DNA of 64,000 bases from Bugulina stolonifera. Lineage: Eukaryota > Bryozoa > Gymnolaemata > Cheilostomatida > Bugulidae. The DNA lies in contig OW285191.1 of the NCBI GenBank assembly GCA_935421135.1, forward strand, positions 11,225,700 to 11,289,699. The letters are read 5' to 3'. Positions 12,801-26,275 of the stretch are shown in pieces. The notes under the pieces were generated by a model. The model made no database searches. It was not told the origin of the DNA and worked only from the letters and a program-made list of their open reading frames with translations. Made by a program: the position numbers and the translations under genes. Position 1 is the first letter of the stretch, and every line of letters starts with the position of its first letter.

Positions 12801-15800
12801 GTATATTATTAGTCTTTGCATGATATTTGATCATATTTTTAAATGAAGGTTTTGAATGCTATTTAGGCTTACATTAGTAATAGTGATTCTAAATGTGTTG
12901 GAAAGTTTAGAAGTTATTATTTGTCTTTTGACTCGTAACAGAGTTTGTAAGGTCGCTGGACAGTGTCAAGTGGACGAAGGAAGAGCTTACCCAACAGCTT
13001 CTCAAACATTTTCCACTGCTCCATCCTGGTAACGATAATGTCAAGAATGAGTATCTCAAGGTCATTCCAAAGGTATGTTAGACCAAGAAGCAACCTGTCA
13101 ACCTCTTGATATTTAGAACTTAACATTACTGTTAGTGTGATTTTCCCCATTGTATGCACAACTCCACAATAAATAGATAGAAGTAGCTAATTCAATACAT
13201 TGAGTTGCAATAATTTGCACATTGGTTGTGTAATTTGAGGATATGCACAGTTTAGTAATAACATGGCAAAAGTTGTAGCCTACATAACAACAATACTGAC
13301 ATCCTGAGGATTATGGGATGGATTGTGTTGGCATCCCTGTGACTCACAGTTTTGGATTATTTCAAAACAATATCTATCCAAATCATATTATTGCAAGGCT
13401 ATAATCGCTTGGTTAATCCTAGGCTCTAGACAATAGAATCGCATTTTATTACATAAAAACTGGACTATCTGCCTCTATACAGTTTATATTTACTCTCCTC
13501 CATGTTTCAGGCATTATCCAACTCAGTTGAAAACGGAACAAAAGTAGAAGACTGCAGAAAACTTCTAACTTACACCCTAATCCATCCAGCTGTTTCCAAT
13601 GAAGAGAGGTGAGTGTAGGGGACACAATTCCCGCTTGTAATGTAAATCCAGCTACTAGTTGAGTACTTAGTAAGCCCTTCTCATGGATGTGATTTTAATT
13701 AGGTGGATTTGATGTTTTTTACGAATTATTGGTTTAATTTAATTGTTGTAACATGTGTAAGGAAATTGGAAGGTTTTTAGGCATGCATAAGTGGACAATT
13801 AGTGAGCTGTCTACTGTTTAATTAGTTCAAATGTTGGGGAAAGGTTTGCCATTTTGCAGAATAAGATTACTATTCATGTGGGAGGGAATTATTACGTAAA
13901 CTGGTCACAGGTTTGTTAATTTTACATGCATTGTGCATATAATACAGTTATAGCTATGGATTTTGAGGGCTTTAGTTGAATCATATTATTGTTATAGCTG
14001 TATCTACAGATAATTTCTGCTCATTCCCTGTAAATCAAAGGTTATTTGCAGGAAAATTGTGTTTCGTCAGGTTCAGTAAATTGTTCCTTGTGATGTTTAT
14101 GTTCTGCTATTTGTTCCCTCCCAACCATCTGCTACATGACAATCTCTGCAATTAATACATCTAATATATTATCATATATTTAGTATGTGCTTATCATTAT
14201 CATAGGTCTCATTTTACCAAGTGGCTCGGCCAGCTCGAACAGCAATACTCCAAGAAGATCACCCAGACGCAGCTGACCCACTCTAATATACAAAATCTTT
14301 CTAGCTATGCTGAGCAGATCAGGCTAGACTCCGACTCTACCCACCCTCAAGGTAAAACAGAGATTGTGTGAGATCTTATTCTATTGTGTGTGCCATTGTG
14401 CTTTCGCTATTTATCAATGTGGGGAATATGCATATAAGCTACGGAGTGTGTTATAGGATCGCAGTAAGTAGGCCTGAACACTGACGTTTGGTGGACGATT
14501 TCCAGACTGAATAGACATTGAAAATCACGTTTTAGTTTTGTATAAAAAGTTGTGTGTAATCAATTCCAACCATGAGGATGAACAACTTTTGAAACTGGCA
14601 AGCAGCTAGAGAGGAAATAATAGCGTAATTGTTTTGGTGCAATTCGTCAGATTTGCTTATTGCTAAATCTCCTCACATGTCATGGTTTGTTAGGTGTGGC
14701 CATCTTTCGGTGCAACTTAATTCCACACTTTCTGCACGCGCTCTGTATATCACACAACTTTATATGATATTGTTAAATTACTTAGCCGGTTGTAAATTAA
14801 GATGTGACCGACTGGTTTTTTGATTCGGTTGACTTGCAGTGGCTGTCCTCGCACAAAACAAAGTTATTTTGCCGGCCTAAATATGATTCACTGGGATGAC
14901 ATTGTTAATTATTCAAATTAAAACCTCAGATGAAAGCCTCCATATTGGTTTTGAAAAATTAATTCCCCAAGTTTCTTCCTTAATTTCTGTGAATTTAAGA
15001 GCCGATGTGACATAGTCATTGTGCATCTGTTTGTTTGAGCCAGGGTTCTTCACGGAATACCGGGGTTATGTAACAGGATGTATCTGTCTGTAAGATTGGA
15101 ATCTGTTGTTTCGGGACTTTACAGTTCTACCAGACCATCTGATGTAGATTTAACAGGCTGTAGGCTCTGGGAAGGAACATTGGTTGTCGGTGGCAGGTTA
15201 CTATTTTTAGATCCACTGCCTTTGGTCTCTGCCATCCATCTGGCTTATCTGTCTATAGCTGTCAAGTTTGGTGTAGGTAATTTATTCAAAGCTTTTAGTA
15301 TCGGGTGATCAACAATTTGTTATGGATAATGATAATGGTATTATACAATTGCATGATACATTGTTAAAATATTCTCAGAGCCTTTGGTGCCATGTCTGTC
15401 TCTTACATAACTAATCCATTCCATCAGAGAGACTGCTGCAGATAGTCTGGCGTTTGTTATTTGTAAATGAGTACTCCACAGATACTGCTGCGTTGATGGG
15501 TTGGAGAGAAATGTTGCATCAATCTGTTGAATAAGCAATTAACTATTCTGTGCAATCAGTTTCAAGCCAATTTATAAAGTTATTAGTAATTGTTACCAAA
15601 GTCACTAGTGTTGATTTGGCATGCCAGAAAGCAGAAGATTTAGTTTTTGTAAGAGTTGGTGGTGAACCAGTTTATCAAGATATTTGTACTTTGAAGTTGT
15701 TAAGTATTTTTTATAATCATGGAGACTCTTCAGAGTTATAGAATTAATTAGAGTATGATCCACTCCAAACTTTAGAGATTCTATAATTAGAAATACCTCA

Positions 15801-18800
15801 AGTTATGCAGTGAGTGGCAGACGAGATAATATTCTTAATCTTAGCTGAACGACTTTAATCCCATGCCAATGAGATCTATTTCTGTTCTGAGAATGATCGT
15901 TTAGTTACTAAGAAAGTTACAAGATATCTACTAGCACCACTCTCAGCTTACTATGCAGTGCAGTTCATGCAAACTTGATTTTTCTTGGATTGACTGAAGA
16001 GATGACCAATTTGCATCTAGTAGGTTGCAGTTGTTACCACTCTATGTGTCTATCCCGCAGCTCTTACTTGTTTGGCTAGGAGGTGGTGCACAGGAAACGA
16101 AGATTAAGGATGCCGATGCTTTAGCAGGATTCTGGTTAGCTTAGAATTTAGTGGCAGTCTAAAGTAAATTTATTGGGATAATTCTGTTGTTTGGAACTTT
16201 GGTCAACTGTCTTCCACGCAATTGGCTACTGCCCAGTATTTATTGGTTATAGCGGCTGATCAAATTCCACCTTTTTATGGTGGCATGTCACATGTTGGCT
16301 GACTCGTTCAAAATATTAAAATTAAACTTCAGTGGCAAAATCCTACAAATTTCTGACTCGCCAACCGTTGGTACGCCAAGAGTGACAGACTAGGGATTAT
16401 TGGGATTTCTCAGAGGCTAATTGGGAAGTATGGCCATATATAATCTCTGGGGATACTGGGGAGAGAGCAGTTAACCTGACAATACCGCATCTCTTATACT
16501 TATATTGTAATATCTAGCCTATGCATTTTGTGTTCCGGTTCTTTCGGGAAGATGTGGGATACTAAATGTAGCCCGAGATATTTACCAAGTATAGACCGAA
16601 GTCATAAGCTGTTTAGCTGTAGTTTATAGAATTGATGGTAATACAATCTCCTGCAGGTGCAGAAGTTCAATATGTGGCAATAGCTTACATCCTTGTTTTT
16701 GTCACAACAGATTCTTGTTGCACATTTAGACAGAACGTATATTGGAGAGATTTAGCCAGCAGAATATCTGGAACTGGTGGGTTTATTCTCAGTATGTGAT
16801 GTACAAACATGGCGTCTATTTCACTTTTGTTTAGGTTGAACATGTAAACAACCTGTTTAATATATTGTAGGTAGTGACCTGTTTACAGACGTGGAGGTGT
16901 CCAATCACCATCTACCTCTACACGCTACCAACTCAGCGCCCCCATGTGAGTGTTATTGTTTATATACTCTATCGGTCTTCTCTCTGCCCCACTGGGCCGT
17001 GAAATCTCGGTCATATTGTATTTTCTCAATAACATTCTACGTTTGGCATTATATAATTTTAAATTACATATTATATTATGTTACAAATGTTTTCACAGCA
17101 ATATATCAATACTATAAATATTCCTTTAACCTTAATGCGCATATATAAATCATAATCTAAATAAAATTACATTAGTTTGATGGTTATATCGATAATTAAT
17201 ATTTACCTTGCATGGTTAGTCATTGGAATGACATCCTTGTAACAGAAGGAGATGAGTAAACAAATGCATAAGTTATAATATTATTTATTACACAGTCGCC
17301 ATGGTAACCCTTCTGTATTTACATGTATAAGTATATGTATATGTACATACCTTTATGTGGTTGCTCATCCACATTATTGTGTTAGGTCACCATTCTCTCA
17401 GCAATGGTCACTCAGTTTATATCATCATGTGATCTTGGTCGAATTGATAATTATAAATTATAAATAAATTATAGATATTTTAATGCAAACACTTGCCATT
17501 TTGCACCAACAGAACATGACTGTGTTTCATATAGGCCTACAATATCTAATAGAAATTTACGTGGCGTTTTACTCTAGATGGGAGTGGAAATGTTAGCCTG
17601 TTCCCTAACAACAACAATCATAGAAAACTGTCCAGGACTAGATCTTATGCCAACCACCAGGCAGTGCAGAGGAAAGGAAGTGGAGAGATCTGTCAAAGAA
17701 CTGGTGGATCAAACTCCAACCAATGGAGGTCGCAGACGCCTAACAACTCTGGTGAAATCTCTACCTGGATGGGAAAGGCTCAAGGTAAGCGTGCTGACAG
17801 GTTTAATCACATGTGTGGTTGTAAGGAACAGAGGCTAACTTTGTCTGGGAAAAGGACGATGTCATCGGTAGTCTATGGCAAATGCCATGCCAAAGGTGTA
17901 GGCTAAAAGATGTATTGGAATCTCAATAGGCTTATAGCCAACTGTAGATTTGACTTATGCCATCAGTTTATTGTTTGTTTGTTTTCAGTCACTCATGCCA
18001 CTTCCTAGAAGCTGGCCAACAAATTCCAGAGGTGCATCAAAAACAATAATATTATTTTATTCGCCTATAATATTATAATATGTACAATATCTTGGGCTAG
18101 TAGTCTTATGCAACAAGTGCCAATAGACACTGTCCACCAACATGTAGTACATGGTTCACAAAGAGTGCATTGATGTATTACAGAAAGTGTCTCTCCAGCG
18201 CACTCTGACCACGGCGCTCTCTCTCCCCAGAGTTCCTTGTCCTCCACGGACAGTGACCATGAACACTCCAAGACTGGCGTCTTCTACCAGGACAATAGTG
18301 GAATGAAAGGTAAGTCACTCTGTGTACAGTTACCTACAATTCCTCTGTCAGCCTACTAGTTCACTCGTTGAATTCCATTGTATTTTAATTTATTCATGTA
18401 TTTTCAAGACTTCCTACTTTTGAATTATTACTTTTTGATATGCCTGGTTGTATGGCAGGAGATATATATAATGTATCCACAATAATGTTTAATTTATCAA
18501 TTAATTATTGTATACTAAGTGAGGGAAATTGAAATTGTAACTCTTAATTATGTTAATTCATTTGATATTGTTTCAAACTTGTATAAATTTCATTATTCCA
18601 TAGTAGACTATCTGTTATATCCTCTCTATATAAAGATATGCATTGTCATTACCGATATTGCACTGTATTACATTATTACATTATGTTACATTACATTATG
18701 TTGCATTACATTGTCTTCCATCTTGTTATGTTATATTCTATTTTTTTGCTAGTTATCTTATAATATAGAACTTGTCTTAAACTTAGAATATTGAATGTGT

Positions 18801-21800
18801 ATATAATAGGAGATATATGTTGCACAACCAATTGCGTGCAGCTGTTACCATTATTATTAGGTTGACGTCCACATAAAACTATTCTTGTTTGTTTTTCACT
18901 GAACTGTGTTCTTATTGGTCGTTTGGGGTAAGTGGCATGCTGGTAAACTTACTCTTAATCTCTGAATCAGTATCCTGTTGATACTGTCATTGAAGGTGTT
19001 TCTATGAAGTCTACCTGTATTTCAATAATAATATTTGCATCACCTGGTGGAGTGGAGAGGAAAATCACCAGAGTGTGTGGGTGGTTCTGGTTCAGTTAGT
19101 CATCCCTTTCCCTCTGGCTATATTATGTTAATGTTGTGTCTGTAGAATTCCCTGGTTGGTTGAAGGGCCTGCGACTGCACAAGTATAGCCCTCTCTTCAA
19201 GAATGTGGCATATGAAGACATGCTGCAGGTAGACGAGAAATGGCTGGAGGAGAGAGTAAGTTATATACCCGCGACTCCACATTTAGTTAGAATGTGTTCT
19301 GCATGTAGCCTACACGTATGTTTACTACCTAAATACATGGCATAGTAGTTAGTTATGCTCTTACATGTAGCATAAATAGTAAGCAATCTTGGCGGAAACA
19401 TATCCGCCATCTTCCAAACTAAACAGCGTTATTGTACATAACTTTAGGATAGTGGTAGATTTTGTGTGTATTGGAAGTTGTCTGCCCACGGATATACATT
19501 CTTTGTATGTATAACTGAACGGCTGCCACTTTCCAGTCAGATCTGTGTAAAAGAAGAGAAATATATAATTCATTCAGACCAGTTCCTGCTCGAGTGGAAG
19601 TCAACCACAATTATTTGGTACCAGTGTGTCCACTGGAATTGCTAGGTTACTGTTTATATTTGAGGTCGATTGATTCCAAGGAAGTGATTTAAATCTGTGA
19701 TTACATTTCCGACTATTGAGGATTATAAACTTGAGTATATAACATAGCCCAAATCGCTTTGTATCCATCATCCTCTACGTAGCACAATATAAATGTAGAT
19801 GACTCGAAATTAATCACAAAGTAATAAAACTCTCAGCGAAAAGCAGTCAAATTTGTTTAAAATGGGCACAAGTTTTCATGCACCAGAGTTTGTATCATTT
19901 GAAGGAGTCAACTGCAAAAAATGAGCTATTCCAATCATCTTGACACCATTAAGTCTGCATAGTATATAATATATTATGTATCTATACACATATGTCTACT
20001 TATGCTACGTATATGCCTTGAGAAATAGTCAAACTCTCAATCATAATAAATAGGAAGAGCATAATCCAGCAGTGTGCCTGGTTGAGATTTTGGAATTTGA
20101 GGAAGTTGTGTCTGTATGTTCCACCAAAGAAGGGAAGCCAAACCGGTTGAGATTATCGTTTATTAATTTGAGCTGTGCCATCTGTGGCGATATCATTTTT
20201 TATGTAATTATAATATCATATTTATGTTGTGTTGTTGGACATTGCAGTCTTACTGCAAAGATTTAAAAAAAGGATTAGAAAACTAGTTTCAGTTGAGATT
20301 ACGAATTAATGGGAGTTGTGACTCATCGCTATGATGTTGATGCATGTAATATATAAATGTAGTAGTTACTATTTAGAAATGTTGCAATGATCTTGTTATG
20401 TGGAACTGGTTACATTTTAGAAAGTGACAAAAGGTGCAAGGAATAAGTTAGCTCAATCTATCTCTAAATTGAGGGAGAGAACAACAGAACTGCGTGCTAT
20501 GGAGGAGAACGTTATGCAAGGTATAAAATATTTATGAAGTATAATTTCCTCAGTATCAAAATAATCTCCGTACGTACATTTATCTGTTTGACTTACCTTA
20601 CTCTTGCTTGTAATACATGTCAAACTATATCTTGCATACGTTGATATAAGTAATTTTAATAGTGGTACGTAATGCTGTCAATTTTTGTGTTCTTACAATT
20701 TTATACTATTCTTCAATTTCCCACAATGCCTTATTACAGGAACTAACTTGAGGCAAGTATTGACTGATCTGAAAGCAATTGTCTACTCTCCCATTAAACC
20801 ATATTTCCCACCAGAGGGAGTTAACACTTCTCCTGAGATTTCAGACGCTGACCTGCCTGGTTTAATCAACAGACTAATGGGCAGATGTGAGTATATATGG
20901 AGTTATCTCCACTTTTTGCTACACCAGCTATTACAGAAGTACAAAATTACTATTATAGTAAATAACAACTAATATTTATATTATTATTATTTTATGCTAG
21001 TATTATGTAAGCTACTATATTTAGGATAAAAATTATGAAGCATAAAATAATAATAATAATAATTTAATTAATCAAATATTATAATAATTAATATGCACGT
21101 AACTTACTACTTGTTACATTAATTTGTATGATACATGTAGTTTATAATTATTCTAGTAGTTACTAATAGCCCAAGGATATTTATAGAATGGGAAGAGGGC
21201 AGTGCTATCATTGACTCAGAGGCTTACTTTAGTTTAAGTCCTACTCAAGGTTAAGCTATCGATTTAGAATCAATCAAGACTCATCTTGACTATTGATTGA
21301 ATACCTGGAATACATAGTTCTATGCATCACATCTGAGAGATTAACATAGAATTGTACTTGCACTTTCATCTGGTCAAGAAATGAACATCAGATAGCTGGA
21401 TACCTCCGCCACCATTGCTATATTATCATTCACAAGCATTGCACTGGGTTGTCATTAGTATTTCTTGTCATTAGTATTTCTTCGAATCAGAGTGCTGAAC
21501 TCGTCAAGTTTGTTTTTATAAACAGATATTTGTTAGTGAGATGTTATGAGATTAACTGGATTAATGCTATAATCTTCTCTCTTCGTTTACTATAAACACC
21601 CACTTCCTTGTCCTTCTTGAGATTACTGCAGATTGTATTTCTTGCGCAATTCCTTGTTGTTGATGCTCTACACTAGAACAACGGGGAAAGATGACTAGCA
21701 AAATGGTGTAATATCGTGGGATTTTCTCCATATTGATTGGTTCTTTACTATATTATTTGTTCAAGGTGGTTTGGTGACTGGTTGAAATTGACTTAGTCAA

Positions 21801-24800
21801 AGATGTAGAGAACCTTTTTTGGTAATAACTATTAAATCAAATAGGTTTTTTCTAGCGACAGCTACTGATAATTGAACTGGGGCCCTATGATGGGTAATTT
21901 CAGACTCATTTGTTGGTAATTCCGGTGATAAAATTTGGGTGCAAACAGTTGAAAAAAATTAACTTAATCTACATTTACATCCTGTTAACATTGCTATGGA
22001 TGCCAATAACATTAACAGGTGATACAATCCATCACCATCTATATATCCCTGATTATTTGTATTTTAATAACAAAGTGATAAATTAGTAATACAATATTAC
22101 GAAATATACATTATCTACTTTTAATCTTTGGCAGTATGTGATTTTAAATGGTTGCAATTGGCACGAGCACATGAGAGCTCTTGGCTCATAATGTGATTAT
22201 AATATAGTGCTGATGATCATCTGGATAGAAATACAAACACTGCCAAACGCTGTGGCCTCATGCCTTGCCATCTTGCTCTCTCTCCTTAGGGTTGGTGGTA
22301 TGCACCCCTCCTCGAAATGAAATGTGCTTGAAGTAGGCCTACATCTGATTTCTGTATGATTTAGTGCCATTTGTTTCTGTGTTATTTCAAAGCATAAAAA
22401 TCAATATTAGGTTTACTGTATGTCTCAATATTTGCATCCTATGAATTTATGTACATATTATATACAATGTGTATTGTACTCTTATTTTATATTATTATAA
22501 CATGCTATAACATATTATATCATTATCTAATACATTATGTTACATGTAAGTATATAAAATATTTTATGTACATGTACATCTATATTATAGTGCATTTGTA
22601 GATAATGTTGTGTTGTATTACATTACACCTACATGTAGGTTATTATTATTATTTACTACATTATAGTGTGCACACAGCTGCTAGTAAATAGTAAGATAGA
22701 AGACGATTGTTACCCTGCCTACATCCACCTGATAGACAAGTGTATGCACCACGAGGCCTTCACCATAAAACAGAGAAAGTTACTGCAAGAGTGGAGATCC
22801 CAGGTTCTGCAGAGGAACAATGGTAGGATGATTACAGGCCGCCAGGACCAGAGAATACCCTGTCATAGACCTACTAAGTAAGTGTATAGTATAGATAGAC
22901 CTACTTAGTAAGTGTGTAGCATACATGCACCTACTTAGTAAGTGTGTAGCATACATGCACCTACTAAGTAAGTGTGTAGCATACATGCACCTACTAAGAA
23001 TGTGTAGCAAAGATGACTGACCTACAAACTACAACACATGAATGCTGTAGTCACACAGAAACTATGCCATATCATATCACAGCTAGGCAACTTGTTGCTT
23101 ACTTTGGAATACTTTGTTAGTTTGTTGTCTGTTTAACTATGGAATAAGGAATTAATATAGTATGAATTATTTCTAAGTATAATTTCTTTTCCTGTTGAAA
23201 GATTCAGTAGTGCATTGGCCAATCATTTTACTACATGTATATTTAAATAATGTAATACTATGCATTAGTTGGTGGGGGAGAAGGGGGTCTTGGTTTGTGT
23301 CACTAGTACCCCTGATTCTTTTATCTCTTACCCATTTCAACATAGGGTATACAGAAGAGCTATCATAAGGTTTGTTTTCTTATTGTCTGTTTAGATCTAG
23401 AAAACTTGTTGTCATGTGGTAAGAGTTGTCTTCTCTCTCTGTTTTTTATCGTTGTACTATAATTATAGTGTTATTATGTTGTCGTAGTTGGTTAGTTTAA
23501 TTTCTGCTCCTTTAATCGTGTTCTATTTAGAATTCTACAACACCAGCCGATTACCTACTGACTAGATACTGACTAACTACTGACTAGTTACTGACTAGAT
23601 ACTCACCAACTACTGACTAGTTACTGACTAGATACTCACCAACTACTGACTAGTTACTGACTAGATACTCACCAACTACTGACTAGATACTCACCAACTG
23701 CTGACTAGGTACTCACCAACTACTGTCTACTGACTGTCTACTGACTAGATACTCACCAACTACTGACTAGAAACTTGATACTGACTAGATACTCACCATC
23801 TGCTGTACCCTTGCTAGTAACTCTGTATTTTACATACACATGTTCTTGTGTTTAGTCGAACCAATAGCTGGAACCCTGCGAGACGAGGATCTACATCTAA
23901 GGGGAATGTTGTCTATGCACAGAGGGCTATTCAAGGCCAAGTTCCATGGTACAACGGGTATGACAAGAAGCCCCTTACTTTAACTTATAGTGGACCTGAT
24001 CACCTCAATCTACCACATCCTAGTCATATGAATAAAACACAGGTGAGTGGCTGATCTGTAATATACATCCTATCCTTTTATTAGAGGGGGGGGGGGGGGG
24101 GTGGTTTACTGGTTTGGACAATGATACTGTAATAGGTGGACATAACCTACTACATGGTGAATCCCTGTTTTCTATGCCAGTAAATACGCGGCTAGGCTAG
24201 TTAAGTCTCTTATATAGCTACGTACTGTAACTACAGCTACGTACTGTAACTACAGCTACGTACTGTAACTACAGCTACACCTGACTACAACAGCTAATCA
24301 ATATCGGCAGGATAGTTTGGAAGTAATGTAACCATTGACCATCCATTGCTTAATGGCTTCCCACTGTTCTCCACTCGAAATTTCCCACAATGCTTCATTT
24401 GAAATACTACTAGTACTCTGTAAAACTACACGTCGCAGAACCAAGTCTTTGCACTTGGTAAAGTTGACAAGGTACTGGAGAATAAGTTGAGTGTATGCTA
24501 ATTATAGCAGTTCACAACTGACATGGACTTGGCTCACTGTCCACATTGTTCCTTGTATATCAAGGAACCTGAGGAACTGAGCCAACAGGTCTATGTGCCC
24601 TCTGCTCTTACTTGGCTGAGACAGAGCACTGTTTTTGTTGAGTTTTGTATGAAATTCGTGATGGAATGGAGCAGATACATGTGTGCCAAATAGTTGTTTC
24701 CCTGAAACTTCTTGCTTGCTAAATGTTGTATAAATTAATTCTTGCAACACTGATGTAGCTTTTGAAGAATTTTCAAATAGTATAATGAGATGATTGAATA

Positions 24801-26275
24801 AATGAAAAATGATATATCTGACTGTAGGTATTCCTTTTCAAGTGTAATTTGTTTAAAATTGCCTACATGTAGCAAGGGGAGGGGGGTTAAATACCGGACA
24901 ATTATTACGTGAATGAGACAACGCAGTGTATTTGGAGTTGCCTGTTGCTGTTTGCAGAAAAATGAAGATGCTTTGGGTATACAATCGGTACTATTCACAA
25001 AGAAAAGGAAGTCAGAGTTTATATTTTTCATTCTAGTCTGTCGGTCCTTCAAATGCTGGCTGCATTGTATTTCTGTCTAGTAATCTACTGCCCACAATGG
25101 CGTAACAGTTATTTGTATGTCCTAGTTCATCCAACATATTCATCTGGTCACTGTATGGTCACTGTATGGTCACTGTATGGTCACTGTATGGTCGCTGGAC
25201 ATGCATGTGTATTTCCATTCAAGCTGTTGTCATATCGCCTTGGCACCTACTCTTCAATGGCCTTAGACTAAGCTCGACTCTCCTCACTTTGGTCTGTTCT
25301 ACAAGTCATTATCGCTACATGACAGAGTAGCCCTGGCACCTACTCCTCAAGGGCCCTAGGCTAGCCTTGAATCTCCTCACTTTATTCTAATCGATGAGTC
25401 AGAAATGTGATTGTTATACTGTTATAATAGGTATTATATTGTATCTTTACATGATTTATTATTATTACTTACTTGCACTACCAATATAATATATAATACT
25501 AATTTTAAATACAAATTAGCATACCATTTACATACAACTCATGTAAAATTATAAGATTTATTAACTGCTTGGGTCAAATTAACATAAACTTTACTAATAC
25601 AGGTATAATGTGCATGCATAGCAGTATATAGGCTAATGTCCATATGACCAACAAACCAATGTAAATGTGTGTAATGATGCATATCAGTTCTAGTGTTGGA
25701 AAGTAAGTATACAGGGTTGTTCTCTGTTGTGTTCTCTCTGTAAGAAATAATGTTACATAGTTTGGTTTCACCGAACGATGTATATGCATGCTCGTGGTAA
25801 CAATAATAATGCTTTACTATTTTTATGTAATCAGGTCACGTCCACAACAACAAGGTCAGCAATACACAGAACCCAGTCAGCCCCTCTTAGGCCCCATCAA
25901 CCACTAATGCGAAGAAATGTAGCTACAGAGCCTGAGATCAATGAGAGGTTGGACTCTCTAGCTAGGAGCATGACAGAGGCAGCCCTCTCTTCACAAGGTA
26001 AAATATACCAACAGCAACTAACATGCTTTGGAGTATAATTAGTTGAGGGGATAACTCCCATGTAACTTATTATTGGCTATTCATCCTGTAGCATGTTCTG
26101 TTGTTGTAGGCCTTCCGTTTCAAGAAAATAAATACACCATACATACCTATATGGTGTTATTGTTCACTGTATTCTGTAATTTTGTTATTACTTATATGCA
26201 GTTTAATATGCTGACTTATCTGTTACAGATTCCGTGGAGCACGGTGATGGTAATGATGTAACATCTGTTGCGTAA
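9809..26275 (+). CDS. SAMD4: Smaug / SAMD4 SAM-domain RNA-binding translational repressor
   Basis: Smaug proteins bind stem-loops in mRNAs through a SAM domain and recruit repression and deadenylation machinery in the cytoplasm. Sixteen exons: 9809-9918, 10322-10648, 11884-12107, 12942-13072, 13511-13608, 14206-14351, 16871-16945, 17578-17784, 18199-18309, 19146-19255, 20421-20520, 20740-20886, 22667-22877, 23856-24042, 25835-25997, 26229-26275. All phases agree, giving about 797 codons ending in TAA. Exon 3 gives the conserved N-terminal block (FRDQIYTLTQWFGQW, ECEQTVAL). Exon 9 carries the conserved HSDHGALSPQSS. Exons 10-11 encode the SAM domain (EFPGWLKGLRLHKYSPLF to VTKGARNKL). Exons 12-13 encode the PHAT-like domain (LINRLMGR, CTQLLV, LIDKCMHHEAF). 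The C-terminus has TEPEINERLDSL and SMTEAAL. The first two exons add about 145 residues with 10-residue repeats before the usual vertebrate start. A possible AATAAA lies at 27065. Confidence 0.95.
10428..10607 (+). repeat. Coding minisatellite: six 10-residue repeats in Smaug exon 2
   Basis: Six 30-bp units in frame encode TDASTNYTPS, VDASTNYTPS, VDASTSCIQL, IHASTSYCRT, VDAATGCSKL and VDASTSSDKL. The unit is a Ser/Thr-rich VDAST block. The first units are nearly identical and later ones diverge. The repeat lies in the predicted N-terminal extension and is probably disordered. The frame is kept by the 30-bp unit length. Confidence 0.8.
12108..12941 (+). other. Smaug intron 3
   Basis: Intron from donor GTATGT to acceptor AACAG. 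It holds an AAAATGGCGGCC motif at about 12171, the kind of sequence found at promoters, but no exon-like open frame is joined to it. No function is shown by the sequence. Confidence 0.4.
14352..16870 (+). other. Smaug intron 6 (largest intron, about 2.5 kb)
   Basis: It is bounded by GTAAAA at 14352 and an AG at 16869-16870. No conserved coding block or RNA gene is seen. The short open frames at 14629, 15078, 15341 and 15550 look like chance. Confidence 0.5.
20970..21120. repeat. AT-rich low-complexity tract in Smaug intron 12
   Basis: The tract is made of runs of TATT, AATAAT and ATTAAT with almost no G or C. It lies inside the intron between exons 12 and 13. Nothing else is visible in it. 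Confidence 0.6.
22867..23015 (+). repeat. Tandem repeat copying the Smaug exon 13 splice donor (30-bp unit)
   Basis: Exon 13 ends at 22877 within CCTACTAA followed by GTAAGTGT. This junction is the first unit of a tandem array: CCTACT(A/T)A, GTAAGTGTGTAG, CATACATGCA. Five units are visible. Units 1-4 keep an intact GTAAGT and unit 5 reads AAGAATGTG instead. The unit is 30 bp. Read in the exon frame, the codon straddling the first donor is AAG and the next is TAA, so use of a later donor would end the protein. Confidence 0.85.
23556..23800 (+). repeat. Intronic minisatellite between Smaug exons 13 and 14
   Basis: It consists of variable copies built from ACTGACTAGATACTCACC and AACTACTGACTAGTT, with unit length about 22-33 bp and internal deletions. 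It lies wholly within the intron and has no sign of coding. Confidence 0.8.
24086..24101 (+). repeat. Poly-G run of about 16-17 bases
   Basis: An uninterrupted G tract lies about 45 bp inside Smaug intron 14. Such tracts are prone to length error in sequencing and may form G-quadruplexes. Confidence 0.75.
24216..24276 (+). repeat. 19-bp tandem repeat, three copies
   Basis: The unit AGCTACGTACTGTAACTAC is repeated three times, followed by a truncated copy, in Smaug intron 14. Confidence 0.8.
25142..25200 (+). repeat. 11-bp tandem repeat, about four copies
   Basis: The unit GGTCACTGTAT is repeated about four times in Smaug intron 14, the last copy with a C-to-G change (GGTCGCTG). Confidence 0.75.

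Noticed and set aside
23556..23800. Minisatellite whose opposite strand contains GGTGAGTATC, resembling repeated donors
   Set aside because: The gene is on the plus strand and no minus-strand exon abuts it, so unlike the three donor arrays there is no real junction here.
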